The notes: generated by a model from the letters alone, not told the origin. DNA of 64,000 nt from Chryseobacterium geocarposphaerae (GCF_002797535.1 NZ_PGFD01000002.1:496001-560000); one strand, 5' to 3'; positions 34,023-42,696 are shown, counted from the first letter of the stretch. Translations and numbers: made by a program.

Positions 34023-36560
34023 ATGGATTATAAGTTTTCACAAGGTTTGAGCCAGGTGTTCAAACAAAGCAAGAGCGAAGCTAAAAGGCTCAAAAGTGAA
34101 TTTCTTAATACAGAACATCTACTTTTAGGTATTATAAAAACGGAAAACTCTGCAAAAGAAATCCTTCAAAACCTTAATGCGGATTTAACACAAATCAGAA
34201 GAAAAATTGAAACTTTAAATACAGCAAGTCTTAATCCTATTTCTGAGGAGGTTACCAATATTTCTTTCACGAAGATGGCAGATCACGCCATCAAGCGTGC
34301 GGAGTTAGAATGCAGACAATATAAAAGTAATGAAATTAATACCGTTCATTTGCTTTTAGGCATTCTTTATAAATATGAGGACCCTACTTCAAATATTTTA
34401 GGAGCTTACGACATCGATTATGAAGGAGTTTCAAGAGAATATCAGACTATGCTTAAAAATTCCGGACAGGCACCACAAATGAGTGCTTATGATGACGACG
34501 ATGAAAGAGAGGAATTTGAGCAGATGAGAAAGCCTACAGGAAATTTAGGTTCTGCCAAAAGTAAAACTCCTACATTGGATAACTTTGGTAGAGACTTAAC
34601 TTCTTTGGCAAGAGATGGAAAATTAGACCCTGTAATCGGCCGTGAAAAAGAAATTGAGAGGGTTTCTCAGATCTTATCACGTAGAAAGAAAAACAATCCG
34701 CTTCTTATCGGGGAGCCCGGAGTTGGTAAATCTGCGATTGCGGAAGGTTTGGCATTAAGAATTCAACAGAAAAAAGTGTCCAGGGTTCTTTACGGAAAAC
34801 GTGTGATCACTTTGGATTTGGCAAGTTTAGTTGCCGGAACCAAATATCGTGGTCAGTTTGAAGAAAGAATGAAGGCCATTATGACGGAACTGGAGAAAAA
34901 CAGAGATGTCATCTTATTCATCGATGAGCTTCATACCATTGTAGGTGCAGGAAGTTCAACAGGAAGTTTAGATGCATCCAATATGTTTAAACCGGCTTTG
35001 GCAAGAGGTGAAATTCAATGCATCGGAGCAACAACTCTGGATGAATACCGTCAGTATATTGAAAAAGACGGCGCCTTAGAAAGAAGATTCCAGAAAGTAA
35101 TGGTGGAACCTACTTCTATTGACGAAACCATTCAGATTCTGAATCAGATCAAAGATAAGTATGAAGAGCATCACAATGTAATTTATACTCCTGAAGCGAT
35201 TGCAGCGTGTGTCAATTTGACATCAAGATACATTACCGACCGTTTCTTACCGGACAAAGCCATCGATGCGATGGATGAAGCAGGATCCCGTGTTTATATC
35301 AAAAACATGAAGGTTCCTACTGAAATCATTGATTTCGAAAAGAAAATTGAAGAAATCAAAGAATTGAAGCAGAAAGCGGTAAAAGCTCAGGATTATCTTG
35401 AAGCAAGAAAGCTGAAGGATGAAGAAGAAAGACTTCAGATGGAACTCAATGCTGCCCAGGACAAATGGGACAAAGATGTTAAAGAGAAAAAAGAAACCGT
35501 GACAGAAGAAAATGTAGCGGAAGTGGTTTCTATGATGAGCGGAGTTCCTGTAACGAAGGTTGGTAAAAATGAGCTTGATAAATTAGCTCAGATGGATGAT
35601 AAACTAAACGGAAAAGTAATCGGTCAGGAAGACGCTGTAAAAAAAGTTGTGAAAGCAATTCAAAGAAACAGAGCCGGTCTAAAAGATCCGAACCGTCCGA
35701 TTGGTACATTTATCTTCCTAGGAACAACCGGAGTCGGTAAAACCGAGTTAGCCAAAGTAATGGCAAGAGAATTATTTGATTCTGACGAAGCATTGATCAG
35801 AATTGACATGAGTGAATACATGGAAAAATTCGCGGTTTCAAGATTGGTGGGTGCGCCTCCAGGCTACGTTGGATACGAGGAAGGTGGACAACTAACAGAA
35901 GCTGTAAGAAGAAAACCTTATGCTGTGGTTCTTCTGGATGAGATTGAAAAAGCTCACCCTGATGTATTCAACATCTTGCTGCAAATTTTGGATGAAGGTC
36001 ACGTTACCGACAGTTTAGGAAGAAAAATAGATTTCAGAAATACCATTATCATCCTTACTTCAAACATCGGTACAAGAGATATTAAAGATTTCGGAGACGG
36101 TGTAGGATTTGGTACTTCAGCTAAAAAATCAACTTCTGATACAAGAGCAAGAAGCACTATAGAAAATGCCCTTAAAAAAGCATTTGCTCCTGAATTCCTG
36201 AACAGAATTGATGATATTATTATCTTTAACTCTCTTGAGCAGACAGATATCAAGAAAATTATCGATCTTGAACTGAGCAAATTGTACGGAAGATTAGAAA
36301 AATTAGGTTATAAAGTTGAATTAACTGATGAAGCTAAAGACTTTATTTCTGAAAAAGGCTGGGATAAAGATTTCGGAGCAAGACCATTGAAACGAGCGAT
36401 CCAGAAATATATTGAAGATTTATTGGCAGAAATGCTTGTGAATAAGCAATTAAGCGAAGGAGAAACTGTAATTCTTGATCTTAACGAAGCAAAAGACGGC
36501 TTGATTGGAAAAGCACCAAAAGGAAAAAAATCTTCGGCTGAAAAGTCTTCTCAATCGTAA
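34023..36560 (+). CDS. clpC: ATP-dependent Clp protease ATP-binding subunit ClpC
   Basis: ClpC unfolds proteins for ClpP. The protein of 845 residues from the ATG at 34023 has two Clp N-terminal repeats (FLNTEHLLLGIIK and NTVHLLLGILYK), first AAA domain with Walker A GEPGVGKSAIAEGLA and Walker B VILFIDELHT, a middle UVR motif region (AVKAQDYLEARKLKDEEERLQ) that marks ClpC rather than ClpB, and second AAA domain with Walker A GTTGVGKTELAKVMA. The end has GARPLKRAIQKYIEDLLAE. An upstream ATG at 34011 would add four residues. It is monocistronic and ends in a strong terminator. Confidence 0.95.
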   Translation: MDYKFSQGLSQVFKQSKSEAKRLKSEFLNTEHLLLGIIKTENSAKEILQNLNADLTQIRRKIETLNTASLNPISEEVTNISFTKMADHAIKRAELECRQYKSNEINTVHLLLGILYKYEDPTSNILGAYDIDYEGVSREYQTMLKNSGQAPQMSAYDDDDEREEFEQMRKPTGNLGSAKSKTPTLDNFGRDLTSLARDGKLDPVIGREKEIERVSQILSRRKKNNPLLIGEPGVGKSAIAEGLALRIQQKKVSRVLYGKRVITLDLASLVAGTKYRGQFEERMKAIMTELEKNRDVILFIDELHTIVGAGSSTGSLDASNMFKPALARGEIQCIGATTLDEYRQYIEKDGALERRFQKVMVEPTSIDETIQILNQIKDKYEEHHNVIYTPEAIAACVNLTSRYITDRFLPDKAIDAMDEAGSRVYIKNMKVPTEIIDFEKKIEEIKELKQKAVKAQDYLEARKLKDEEERLQMELNAAQDKWDKDVKEKKETVTEENVAEVVSMMSGVPVTKVGKNELDKLAQMDDKLNGKVIGQEDAVKKVVKAIQRNRAGLKDPNRPIGTFIFLGTTGVGKTELAKVMARELFDSDEALIRIDMSEYMEKFAVSRLVGAPPGYVGYEEGGQLTEAVRRKPYAVVLLDEIEKAHPDVFNILLQILDEGHVTDSLGRKIDFRNTIIILTSNIGTRDIKDFGDGVGFGTSAKKSTSDTRARSTIENALKKAFAPEFLNRIDDIIIFNSLEQTDIKKIIDLELSKLYGRLEKLGYKVELTDEAKDFISEKGWDKDFGARPLKRAIQKYIEDLLAEMLVNKQLSEGETVILDLNEAKDGLIGKAPKGKKSSAEKSSQS

Positions 36561-36581
36561 ATAAATAATTTAATCATATTA

Positions 36582-36613
36582 AAAAAGCTCCAGGATTTCC
36601 CCTGGAGCTTTTT
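36582..36613 (+). terminator. Intrinsic terminator after clpC
   Basis: A perfect 13-bp stem (36582-36594, 36601-36613) has the core GCTCCAGG/CCTGGAGC and ends in T's. Confidence 0.9.
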
Positions 36614-36704
36614 CATTTTCAGTAACATAATTAATTTATTTTTTCACTAAATAATGATTAATTAATAAAAATCATTATTTTTATTGAACATAAAATTAAT
36701 TAAT

Positions 36705-37085
36705 ATGAAAATGAGAAAAACATTTTTACTGTTAAGTATTCCATTACTTACCAATTTATCCTGTGCCAATGAAAATGTAGCTACTTCTGCTATACCTGAA
36801 ATTTCTAAACCCGAAGCGGTTCAAAAATTCAACCTAGCTATCAAAAAAGTAGCCATGGAAAAAGAACCGGCACCTGAAAGACCTAGGACTTCAGCTGAAC
36901 TGAGTGATTACAAGAAAGACATGCTGATTCCGGCAGCCAAAGATCTTATAGCAAGTACAGGGGTAACTTATTCCGAAATTGAGAAAAGAACAGAAAACGA
37001 CAGGGAGAAGATTCTAAAATGGGCTGTAGAAGTCTATGGAGAATACAACAAGGAAATCAACCAAAATTACAAATCACAAAACTAA
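36705..37085 (+). CDS. Lipoprotein of the duplicated pair, copy 1 (A1)
   Basis: The 126-residue protein has a signal peptide with a lipobox (TNLSC), then an acidic and basic helical domain with PERPRTSAELSDYKKDM, PAAKDLIASTGVTYSEIEKR and KWAVEVYGEYNKEINQN. I do not recognise a family. A second ATG (36711) aligns with the start of copy 2. From MRKTF on, it matches A2 at 119 of 124 positions, and the last 82 residues are identical. Four bases after its stop the secreted protein gene B1 starts, so the two are translated together. Confidence 0.7.
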   Translation: MKMRKTFLLLSIPLLTNLSCANENVATSAIPEISKPEAVQKFNLAIKKVAMEKEPAPERPRTSAELSDYKKDMLIPAAKDLIASTGVTYSEIEKRTENDREKILKWAVEVYGEYNKEINQNYKSQN

Positions 37086-37089
37086 AGCC

Positions 37090-37635
37090 ATGAAAAAACT
37101 AATTTTACTTGCCGCATTTTTCTCTTCTTTTTGCATTTCAGCACAAGACCTTTATATTCAAAATTATACGGATACGGTTATTCAATTTGTTGTATGGAGA
37201 TTGAATCCTTCAAATATCGCAGGAAACTGTAGTCCGAATCTTCAGTCAACGAGTTCCGGAGGCCTGTCTACATTAACCTATGCTCCGGTAGTCAATACAG
37301 TTCCTGCTGAAGCTTATTATTACGGGGATATTAATACTTCCAATACATTTAATGCAAGTTATCCATTGACACCTTTAATTGATGCATGGACGTATGACAG
37401 TAATTATTCTACTCCTTACACCCTTCCTTCAAATCCTGTTCCTACAGCCTATATTACGGGCTCGCAATGGGGAGGTATTAAACTGGGGGTACAGGATCAC
37501 TTCGGAAATAATATCGGAGGATATTATTCTTTGGGCCATTTTTGCGGATCAGCAACACCCGTAACAGCTTTTTCAGGAGTAATTCAGGGAAGCTATTTCC
37601 AATTTGGCGGTGCAGATTGGGTTGTTCTTTATTAA
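37090..37635 (+). CDS. Secreted protein of the duplicated pair, copy 1 (B1)
   Basis: The protein has 181 residues with a signal peptide ending in CISAQ. The mature part has no recognised domain. It is rich in Tyr, Asn, Ser, Thr and Gly and looks all-beta. It shares with B2 the LYIQNYT/VYIQNYT start, a single early Cys, the GGYY.LG.FCGS block and the C-terminal GGA.W. end. The ATG at 37090 is used instead of 37036, since the earlier frame only repeats the end of A1 in another frame. Its role is unknown; the partner lipoprotein may anchor or escort it. Confidence 0.65.
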   Translation: MKKLILLAAFFSSFCISAQDLYIQNYTDTVIQFVVWRLNPSNIAGNCSPNLQSTSSGGLSTLTYAPVVNTVPAEAYYYGDINTSNTFNASYPLTPLIDAWTYDSNYSTPYTLPSNPVPTAYITGSQWGGIKLGVQDHFGNNIGGYYSLGHFCGSATPVTAFSGVIQGSYFQFGGADWVVLY

Positions 37636-37706
37636 TTTCTACCACAGTCTGATATAATAACATTGAGAGCCTAAATCCTACACAATTTTTAACAATAATT
37701 AATATC

Positions 37707-38081
37707 ATGAAAAAAACTTTTTTACTGTTAAGTATTCCATTACTTACTATTTTATCCTGTGCCAACGAAAATATGGCCACTTCTGCAACACCTGAAATTT
37801 CTAAACCTGAAGCTGTTCAAAAATTCAACCAGGCCATTAAAAAAGTAGCCATGGAAAAAGAACCGGCACCTGAAAGACCAAGGACTTCAGCTGAACTAAG
37901 TGATTATAAGAAAGACATGCTGATTCCGGCTGCCAAAGATCTTATAGCAAGTACAGGAGTAACTTATTCCGAAATTGAAAAAAGAACAGAAAACGACAGA
38001 GAAAAAATTCTAAAATGGGCTGTAGAAGTCTATGGTGAATACAACAAGGAAATCAACCAAAATTACAAATCACAAAATTAA
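37707..38081 (+). CDS. Lipoprotein of the duplicated pair, copy 2 (A2)
   Basis: The 124-residue protein is the paralogue of A1, with lipobox TILSC and the same helical domain. It differs from A1 at only five residues, all in the first 42. In the last 82 codons there are scattered synonymous base changes but no residue change, which suggests purifying selection rather than a very recent copy. B2 starts four bases downstream. The 71 bases between B1 and A2 hold no evident terminator, so both units may be one transcript. Confidence 0.7.
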   Translation: MKKTFLLLSIPLLTILSCANENMATSATPEISKPEAVQKFNQAIKKVAMEKEPAPERPRTSAELSDYKKDMLIPAAKDLIASTGVTYSEIEKRTENDREKILKWAVEVYGEYNKEINQNYKSQN

Positions 38082-38085
38082 GTTT

Positions 38086-38655
38086 ATGAAAAAATTATTT
38101 TTACTGGCAGCAGCATTTATATCTTTTTCTCTTTCAGCACAATCATTGCCACCTGTTTATATACAAAACTATACTCCCAATTATGTTGAGTTTACTCTTA
38201 ATAAATCCAATTTAGGGAATGTTGGAGGGGGATGCACTCCCACCCTGGAATCAAGAGATGCTATCAATGATTTATTAAAGCTAGGATTTACAAATAATCC
38301 TTCAGTATCAATTGATGCCAATTATGATGGCAATGTAAACAATACTTTTGCATTCAATACTGCTGTTCCTACCACTCCTCAGGTTGGAAGGTGGATTGTG
38401 AATGCTAATTATGCCGCTCCATTTACGGCCCCTTCAGGTGTTCTTACAACCTTCAGTACAGCGACCACATGGACTGGAATTAAATTCGGTATAAAGGATC
38501 AATCCGGAGTTAATACCGGAGGATACTATTACCTGGGACAATTTTGTGGAAGTTCAACCGTCATTTCAGATTTAACGGGAAATGTTATTCCTGCAAATAT
38601 GTCAGGCGGAGCTTTCTTTACCGCAGGCGGAGCAACCTGGATTGTGATTTATTAA
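38086..38655 (+). CDS. Secreted protein of the duplicated pair, copy 2 (B2)
   Basis: The 189-residue protein has a signal peptide ending in LSLSAQ and then a beta-rich mature part of unknown family. It is clearly related to B1 by the start (VYIQNYT), the early GGGC, W.GIK.G..D..G...GGYY.LG.FCGS and GGA.W. ends, but the middle third is strongly diverged and longer. That middle (PVPTAYI in B1, GVLTTFSTATT in B2) may be the specificity part. A terminator follows. Confidence 0.65.
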   Translation: MKKLFLLAAAFISFSLSAQSLPPVYIQNYTPNYVEFTLNKSNLGNVGGGCTPTLESRDAINDLLKLGFTNNPSVSIDANYDGNVNNTFAFNTAVPTTPQVGRWIVNANYAAPFTAPSGVLTTFSTATTWTGIKFGIKDQSGVNTGGYYYLGQFCGSSTVISDLTGNVIPANMSGGAFFTAGGATWIVIY

Positions 38656-38676
38656 CGTTTAGAAAAATACAATTAA

Positions 38677-38707
38677 AAAAATCCCGAAGTAATTTCGGGG
38701 TTTTTAT
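38677..38707. terminator. Bidirectional terminator between B2 and the outer membrane protein gene
   Basis: Arms AAAAATCCCGAA and TTCGGGGTTTTT (38677-38688, 38694-38705) pair with one G-U, and T or A runs flank both sides. Confidence 0.75.
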
Positions 38708-38718
38708 ATTCAGTTGTA

Positions 38719-39246
38719 TTAAAGTCCAACTACGAATCCAATATTCGGAACTAATCCGCTTGAAAAAATACTTTCATTTTCTTTATAAAGAACATTATAC
38801 ATCAAGCCTAACTGTAGATAAGAATTGTTCCCGATTCTCTGCATATAGCCTCCTCCAAGATACAGTGCATCTTCATTCGTATTCGCTTTATAATCGTAAA
38901 TCTTATCTTTATAATTGATGAAATAATGCTGATAGTTCGCACTTAAATAAAATGTTCTTGCTACATAGTAATTCAGAAACGGGCCGACTCCGAGCATCGT
39001 TGAACTATAAGCATTGGATTTCTGCCACGAAATACTTCCCAAAACTCCGCCTTCAAGATCATTGGTAAGCTTATATCCAACCCTTGGTGTTGCAGAAAGA
39101 TTAAAATAGCTATTGCTTCCGAAGCCCAATCCGATTCCGCCTCCGAAAGTCCATCTATTATTGCTTTCCGGTGAAGTTCCGACCGCGACTTGAGAAAATA
39201 CTGAACCCGAAATGAGTAAGAATAAAGGAATAATAAATTTTGTCAT
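38719..39246 (-). CDS. Outer membrane beta-barrel protein (175 aa)
   Basis: The protein has a signal peptide (residues 1-18, ending VFSQ) and a pattern of short amphipathic strands rich in Gly, Tyr, Asn and Ser (RWTFGGGIGLGFGSNSYF, SPRVGYKL, YYVARTFYLSANYQ, YLQLGLMYNVLYKE). It ends GFVVGL, with a hydrophobic last strand, as OmpA/OmpW-type small barrels often do. Its family and ligand are not identified. It diverges from mnmA with a 116-base gap and ends at the shared terminator. Confidence 0.65.
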   Translation of the reverse strand: MTKFIIPLFLLISGSVFSQVAVGTSPESNNRWTFGGGIGLGFGSNSYFNLSATPRVGYKLTNDLEGGVLGSISWQKSNAYSSTMLGVGPFLNYYVARTFYLSANYQHYFINYKDKIYDYKANTNEDALYLGGGYMQRIGNNSYLQLGLMYNVLYKENESIFSSGLVPNIGFVVGL

Positions 39247-39304
39247 ATTATATTGTTTTTATCGATGCTTAAAATTATAGTTTTTTTACGAATTTATTTA
39301 GTTG

Positions 39305-39312
39305 TATTTTTG
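39305..39312 (+). promoter_or_regulatory. Candidate -7 element (TATTTTTG) for mnmA
   Basis: It matches TAnnTTTG and lies 50 bases before the ATG at 39363. The T-rich stretch near 39281 may be the -33 region. Confidence 0.45.
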
Positions 39313-39362
39313 CGGCGTCAAACTAAGAACTCCCGTTAAGAGTTTCGTAAAATTGAAATACA

Positions 39363-40550
39363 ATGAAAGTAGTAGTAGGCCTTTCCGGAGGCGTAGACTC
39401 AAGTGTAACAGCTTATTTGTTACAGCAACAGGGCCATGACGTAGTGGCTTTGTTTATGAGAAACTGGAATGATGCATCCGTTACGTTGGAAGACGAATGC
39501 CCATGGATCGAAGACAGTAATGATGCTCTAATGGTTGCTCAAAAGCTTGGAATTCCTTTCCAAGTGATTGATATGAGTGATCTTTACAAAGAAAGAATCG
39601 TTGATTACATGTTCGATGAATATCAGAAAGGAAGAACTCCGAATCCCGATGTTTTATGCAATAGAGAGGTAAAATTCGATGTTTTTATGAAAACAGCGAT
39701 GTCTTTGGGTGCAGAAAAGGTAGCAACCGGGCATTACGCAAGAGTTGATTCAACAATTGATGAAAATGGAAAAGAAATTTTTCATTTGTTAGCCGGAAAG
39801 GATAATAATAAAGATCAATCTTACTTTTTATGTCAATTAAGTCAGGACCAGTTGTCGAAAGCAATGTTTCCGATCGGAGAACTGACAAAGCCTCAGGTAA
39901 GAGAAATTGCAAAAGAAATCGGACTGGTAACGGCTGATAAAAAAGATTCTCAGGGATTATGCTTTATTGGAAAAGTAAGCCTGCCTCAGTTCTTACAACA
40001 ACAGCTGGTTCCTAAAGAAGGCGAAATTGTAGAAATTTTCAAAGATTCTCCGCTTTTCGCCCAAGAAGCTCCTGAACTTTCTTCAAAACAGGAAGAGCTT
40101 GAATATTTAAGCCAGAAAATCAATTATAAAAAATCCGACGGGAAAGTAATCGGAAAGCATCAAGGCGCTCAATTTTTCACGATCGGACAAAGTAAAGGGT
40201 TAGGAATCGGCGGACACAAAGAAAGCTGTTTTATCATCTCTAGAGACATGGAAAACAACATCCTTTTCGTAGGAGAAGGACATCAGTTTCCTGGATTGCT
40301 AAAAAGAGCTTTAAAGATCGATAATTCTGAATTGCACTGGGTTCGTGAAGAACTGAGACTGAAAAATGGAGAATCGATGGAAGTAATGGCAAGGTTCAGA
40401 TACAGACAGCCTTTGCAGAAAGCGACCTTACACCAATTTGAGGATGCATTTTATGTTGAATTTGAAGAGCCACAGTCTGCCATTGCAGAAGGACAGTTTG
40501 CAGCATGGTATGATGGCGAAGAATTATTGGGAAGCGGTGTGATTGCATAA
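39363..40550 (+). CDS. mnmA: tRNA 2-thiouridylase MnmA
   Basis: MnmA puts sulfur on U34 of tRNA Lys, Glu and Gln. The 395-residue protein has the PP-loop [11 protein letters not shown] at the start, the catalytic Cys in [13 protein letters not shown], the interaction block ATGHYARV, and the second Cys in [12 protein letters not shown]. The C-terminal part has [17 protein letters not shown] and [15 protein letters not shown] sequences. It is about 30 residues longer than E. coli MnmA, mainly by an insertion after the second Cys (residues ~225-255), which is usual in Bacteroidota. A hairpin with a T-run follows. Confidence 0.95.
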   Translation: MKVVVGLSGGVDSSVTAYLLQQQGHDVVALFMRNWNDASVTLEDECPWIEDSNDALMVAQKLGIPFQVIDMSDLYKERIVDYMFDEYQKGRTPNPDVLCNREVKFDVFMKTAMSLGAEKVATGHYARVDSTIDENGKEIFHLLAGKDNNKDQSYFLCQLSQDQLSKAMFPIGELTKPQVREIAKEIGLVTADKKDSQGLCFIGKVSLPQFLQQQLVPKEGEIVEIFKDSPLFAQEAPELSSKQEELEYLSQKINYKKSDGKVIGKHQGAQFFTIGQSKGLGIGGHKESCFIISRDMENNILFVGEGHQFPGLLKRALKIDNSELHWVREELRLKNGESMEVMARFRYRQPLQKATLHQFEDAFYVEFEEPQSAIAEGQFAAWYDGEELLGSGVIA

Positions 40551-40588
40551 ATTTTATTTGTCTTTCTGATGACAAACTTTATAGATTC

Positions 40589-40625
40589 AAACGTCATAGG
40601 TTTTAAAAACCTATGACGTTTTTTA
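40589..40625 (+). terminator. Intrinsic terminator after mnmA
   Basis: A perfect 15-bp stem (40589-40603, 40607-40621) with a 3-base loop is followed by T's. AACGTCATAGG and its complement form the core. Confidence 0.8.
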
Positions 40626-40640
40626 TGACGTCACAAATTC

Positions 40641-40745
40641 CTAGCCCCGATTGGGCGGCATGTTTGAGTTCTTTTTTGGAATCGGCGGCGGCTTTGCCGC
40701 CGCCGATTCCAAAAAGAAAATAACGAAGCGGGATAGCTTCAAATA
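40641..40745. repeat. Intergenic structured element, agccccgat...gcgggat type, with a GC-rich hairpin
   Basis: It starts with CTAGCCCCGATTGGGCGGCA and ends with CGAAGCGGGATAGCTTC. Between them a 20-bp perfect hairpin (40673-40692, 40696-40715, loop TTT) holds an alternating CGG core. The outer ends are partly complementary (AGCCCCG and CGGGAT.GCT). I recall similarly bounded elements between genes in Flavobacteriia genomes. This 387-base gap has no gene apart from these hairpins. Confidence 0.6.
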
Positions 40746-40937
40746 AATAGTTTATCGTCGTAATGAAACAGCTCTAAAACCTTAAATATTACTATCGTCG
40801 ATTCAATTTTACCATTCATCTATAAAAAAGACTTATACTTCTATAAGCCTTTACTGATGACTTTTTCAGGCATGTCAATTGTTTATTCTATAGCAAGAAG
40901 AACAAAAACAGAATATAAATCTTAAAATTTGATTATT

Positions 40938-41231
40938 ATGAAAAAGTTAGTTTTAGCAGCTGGTTTATTTATCGCATTCGCTGCCAATGCACAATACAGA
41001 CAAGAAGGATTCAGAAATGATAAAATAGAATATCGTCAAAACGATTTTGGAAGGCTGAAATTATCTCCACGACAGGAAAGAGAGATCTTTGCTTTATCAA
41101 AACAAAGACTGACCGCAAGAGAATATGACGCAAAACTGAGAAGAATTCTTTCAAGAGAACAATATGCACAATATCAGAGAAATGATTTTCGCAGAGGAGA
41201 GATAGCCTTTAATAAACCTTTCAGAAGATAA
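40938..41231 (+). CDS. Small exported basic protein (97 aa)
   Basis: The protein starts at ATG 40938 with a signal peptide (MKKLVLAAGLFIAFAANAQ). The mature part is rich in Arg, Gln and Tyr: DFGRLKLSPRQEREIFALSKQRLTAREYDAKLRRILSREQYAQYQRN. I do not recognise a family with certainty, though short Arg/Gln-rich exported proteins of this kind are common in Chryseobacterium-like genomes and recall the P-pilus/Spy-like stress chaperones in layout. A terminator hairpin follows at 41250. No partner gene is evident. Confidence 0.6.
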   Translation: MKKLVLAAGLFIAFAANAQYRQEGFRNDKIEYRQNDFGRLKLSPRQEREIFALSKQRLTAREYDAKLRRILSREQYAQYQRNDFRRGEIAFNKPFRR

Positions 41232-41249
41232 GAAAACTGAATTGATAAT

Positions 41250-41280
41250 AAGCCCGAAGCAATGGTTTCGGGTTTTATTT
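41250..41280 (+). terminator. Intrinsic terminator after the small exported protein gene
   Basis: Arms AAGCCCGAA and TTCGGGTTT (41250-41258, 41267-41275) pair with one G-U and a T-rich tail follows. Confidence 0.7.
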
Positions 41281-41350
41281 TTTCAAAAATCCTGTAACAT
41301 ATTTTAGAATGTTATACTTACTTAATAGATAACAATTTAAAATATCAATT

Positions 41351-41557
41351 ATGAAAACTACTTTAAGAAACCAACACATTATTGCCAACCAGATTTTGAT
41401 TGCGTTTGTATCTGCCATTTTTGGATATAATTTGTATCAGGCAATTGTACATCCTGAAAAATCTCAACTTATATTGAGCATTATTTTATTAGCTTTTACT
41501 TATTATGCCTGTAAAAAATACGGCTATAGAATCAAGAATAAAAAAGAAAAAATTTAA
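41351..41557 (+). CDS. Small membrane protein (68 aa)
   Basis: This is a 68-residue protein with two hydrophobic segments (IANQILIAFVSAIFGYNLYQAIV and QLILSIILLAFTYYACKKY) and a strongly basic end (RIKNKKEKI). I do not recognise its family. The ATG at 41351 is preceded by an AT-rich leader. It is isolated between a terminator and a convergent membrane protein gene. Confidence 0.5.
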   Translation: MKTTLRNQHIIANQILIAFVSAIFGYNLYQAIVHPEKSQLILSIILLAFTYYACKKYGYRIKNKKEKI

Positions 41558-41628
41558 CCTTATTCTAACTTAATATAAATCCCAAAGCATTTTTTGTTTC
41601 GGGTTACTTTTTATTAAAGTCAAATAAA

Positions 41629-41979
41629 TTATTTCATTTTATAGTTTAATTTATTTGAATTAACAAACAGTATTACAATTAATTCCAATATTAAAATCAT
41701 AATTAAAAACCCGACAGGTTTTGCTAATAAAATTCCTTTGATCAATTTTATAACTCCTACAAGGAAAATAGAAATCATAAAGTAAAAAGTGGCTTTTGAA
41801 ATGCTTTCTCCGAATACTTTTAATGCAAAGACTGAAGCATAAAGTCCGAACACGAGAATTAAATAGAATTTGAGAAAATGGGGTCCTTTCAAAGAAATCG
41901 GATCAAAAGTATGGTTAACTGTAAAAAGCCAGATAAAGCTTATAACAACCGGAACGGTGTGAATGATTATTTTTTTCAT
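41629..41979 (-). CDS. Small membrane protein (116 aa)
   Basis: The 116-residue protein has four hydrophobic segments and no motif I recognise. The first (IIIHTVPVVISFIWLFTV) is followed by a polar FDPISLKGPHFLK loop, then LILVFGLYASVFALKVFG and two more. It starts 15 bases after the stop of the Cys/Gly-rich-tail protein on the same strand, so the two likely form an operon. The function is unknown. Confidence 0.55.
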   Translation of the reverse strand: MKKIIIHTVPVVISFIWLFTVNHTFDPISLKGPHFLKFYLILVFGLYASVFALKVFGESISKATFYFMISIFLVGVIKLIKGILLAKPVGFLIMILILELIVILFVNSNKLNYKMK

Positions 41980-41994
41980 AATAATTTATTTTGT

Positions 41995-42696
41995 TTAACC
42001 ACTGCACCCTCCACATCCACCGCACCCCCCGCCGCATCCGCTACATCCTCCTCCATTTCCACAACCAGATCCACAACCGCTTCCATCCGATTTTGTCATT
42101 CTTTTTCCTGGATCCTGAACTAAAGAAATAAAATATGTGACGAAAAAAATAACTCCCAGTATTAATGTTTTGATAAAAACTTCCATAAAATCATCAGAAA
42201 AACAAATGATTACAAATCCTACAACTGCTAAAAAAAGAAATTTTAATTTCCGGACTCTTTTTTTCTTTATTTCATCAGGATTCCAGATATCTTCCGGTGG
42301 TTTCTGCTGAAAAGTATTTTCGTAATTTTTCAGTGTATCTTCCAGCCAATTCTTATGTTTTATGTTTTCTACGACTCCTCCTGCTGAAGGATGATGATGA
42401 AGCTTCTGCTGCAGAATATTCGGACAAAATTCTTCCCAGTAATTCTGAGTATAGATTAAATGCATATGCCAGACTTTGTCTACAATTTCACTGGGTGAGG
42501 CTCCGCTTGGGAAAGCGCAACAGAGATAAACAAATTTTTTGTATTCTTCTATCGCTTTTTTCGTAAAGTTTTCCGTCCAGTTCTCTTCTTTTGCTAATTT
42601 TTTTGAGAGAGGAAAATCAGCATCGGGATTATCTAACGAAAAACCCTGGAGCCTAATCCAAAGCGGATCATTCTGTAATAAGATTTTTGTTTCCAT
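41995..42696 (-). CDS. GRDP/DUF1399-like protein with a Cys/Gly-rich tail
   Basis: The protein has 233 residues. The N-terminal ~130 residues have YKKFVYLCCAFPSGASPSEIVDKVWHMHLIYTQNYWEEFC. The VD..WH.H and Y...FC spacing is typical of the glycine-rich domain protein (DUF1399) family. Residues ~165-205 hold two membrane helices (LFLAVVGFVIICF, ILGVIFFVTYFISLV). The last 29 residues, from DGSG on, are almost only Gly, Ser and Cys, with seven cysteines in GCG, CGG or CSG steps. That tail could bind metal or form disulfides. It is the first gene of a pair with the membrane protein downstream. Confidence 0.65.
   Translation of the reverse strand: METKILLQNDPLWIRLQGFSLDNPDADFPLSKKLAKEENWTENFTKKAIEEYKKFVYLCCAFPSGASPSEIVDKVWHMHLIYTQNYWEEFCPNILQQKLHHHPSAGGVVENIKHKNWLEDTLKNYENTFQQKPPEDIWNPDEIKKKRVRKLKFLFLAVVGFVIICFSDDFMEVFIKTLILGVIFFVTYFISLVQDPGKRMTKSDGSGCGSGCGNGGGCSGCGGGCGGCGGCSG

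Larger units (their letters stand above)
36705..38655 (+). repeat. Tandem duplication of a lipoprotein-secreted protein gene pair
   Basis: Unit 1 spans 36705-37635 and unit 2 spans 37707-38655. Each holds a lipoprotein gene, 4 bases, then a secreted protein gene. The lipoprotein copies are nearly identical, while the partner copies are much less alike. Confidence 0.9.

Noticed and set aside
37036-37089. Extension of B1 (and of B2 from 38032) into the lipoprotein gene
   Set aside because: These residues are the lipoprotein gene read in another frame; the signal peptide begins at 37090 and 38086.
36705-38655. Toxin-immunity or phage origin of the duplicated pair
   Set aside because: No toxin fold, secretion tag of a type VI or IX system, or phage gene was visible; kept as a finding on divergence only.
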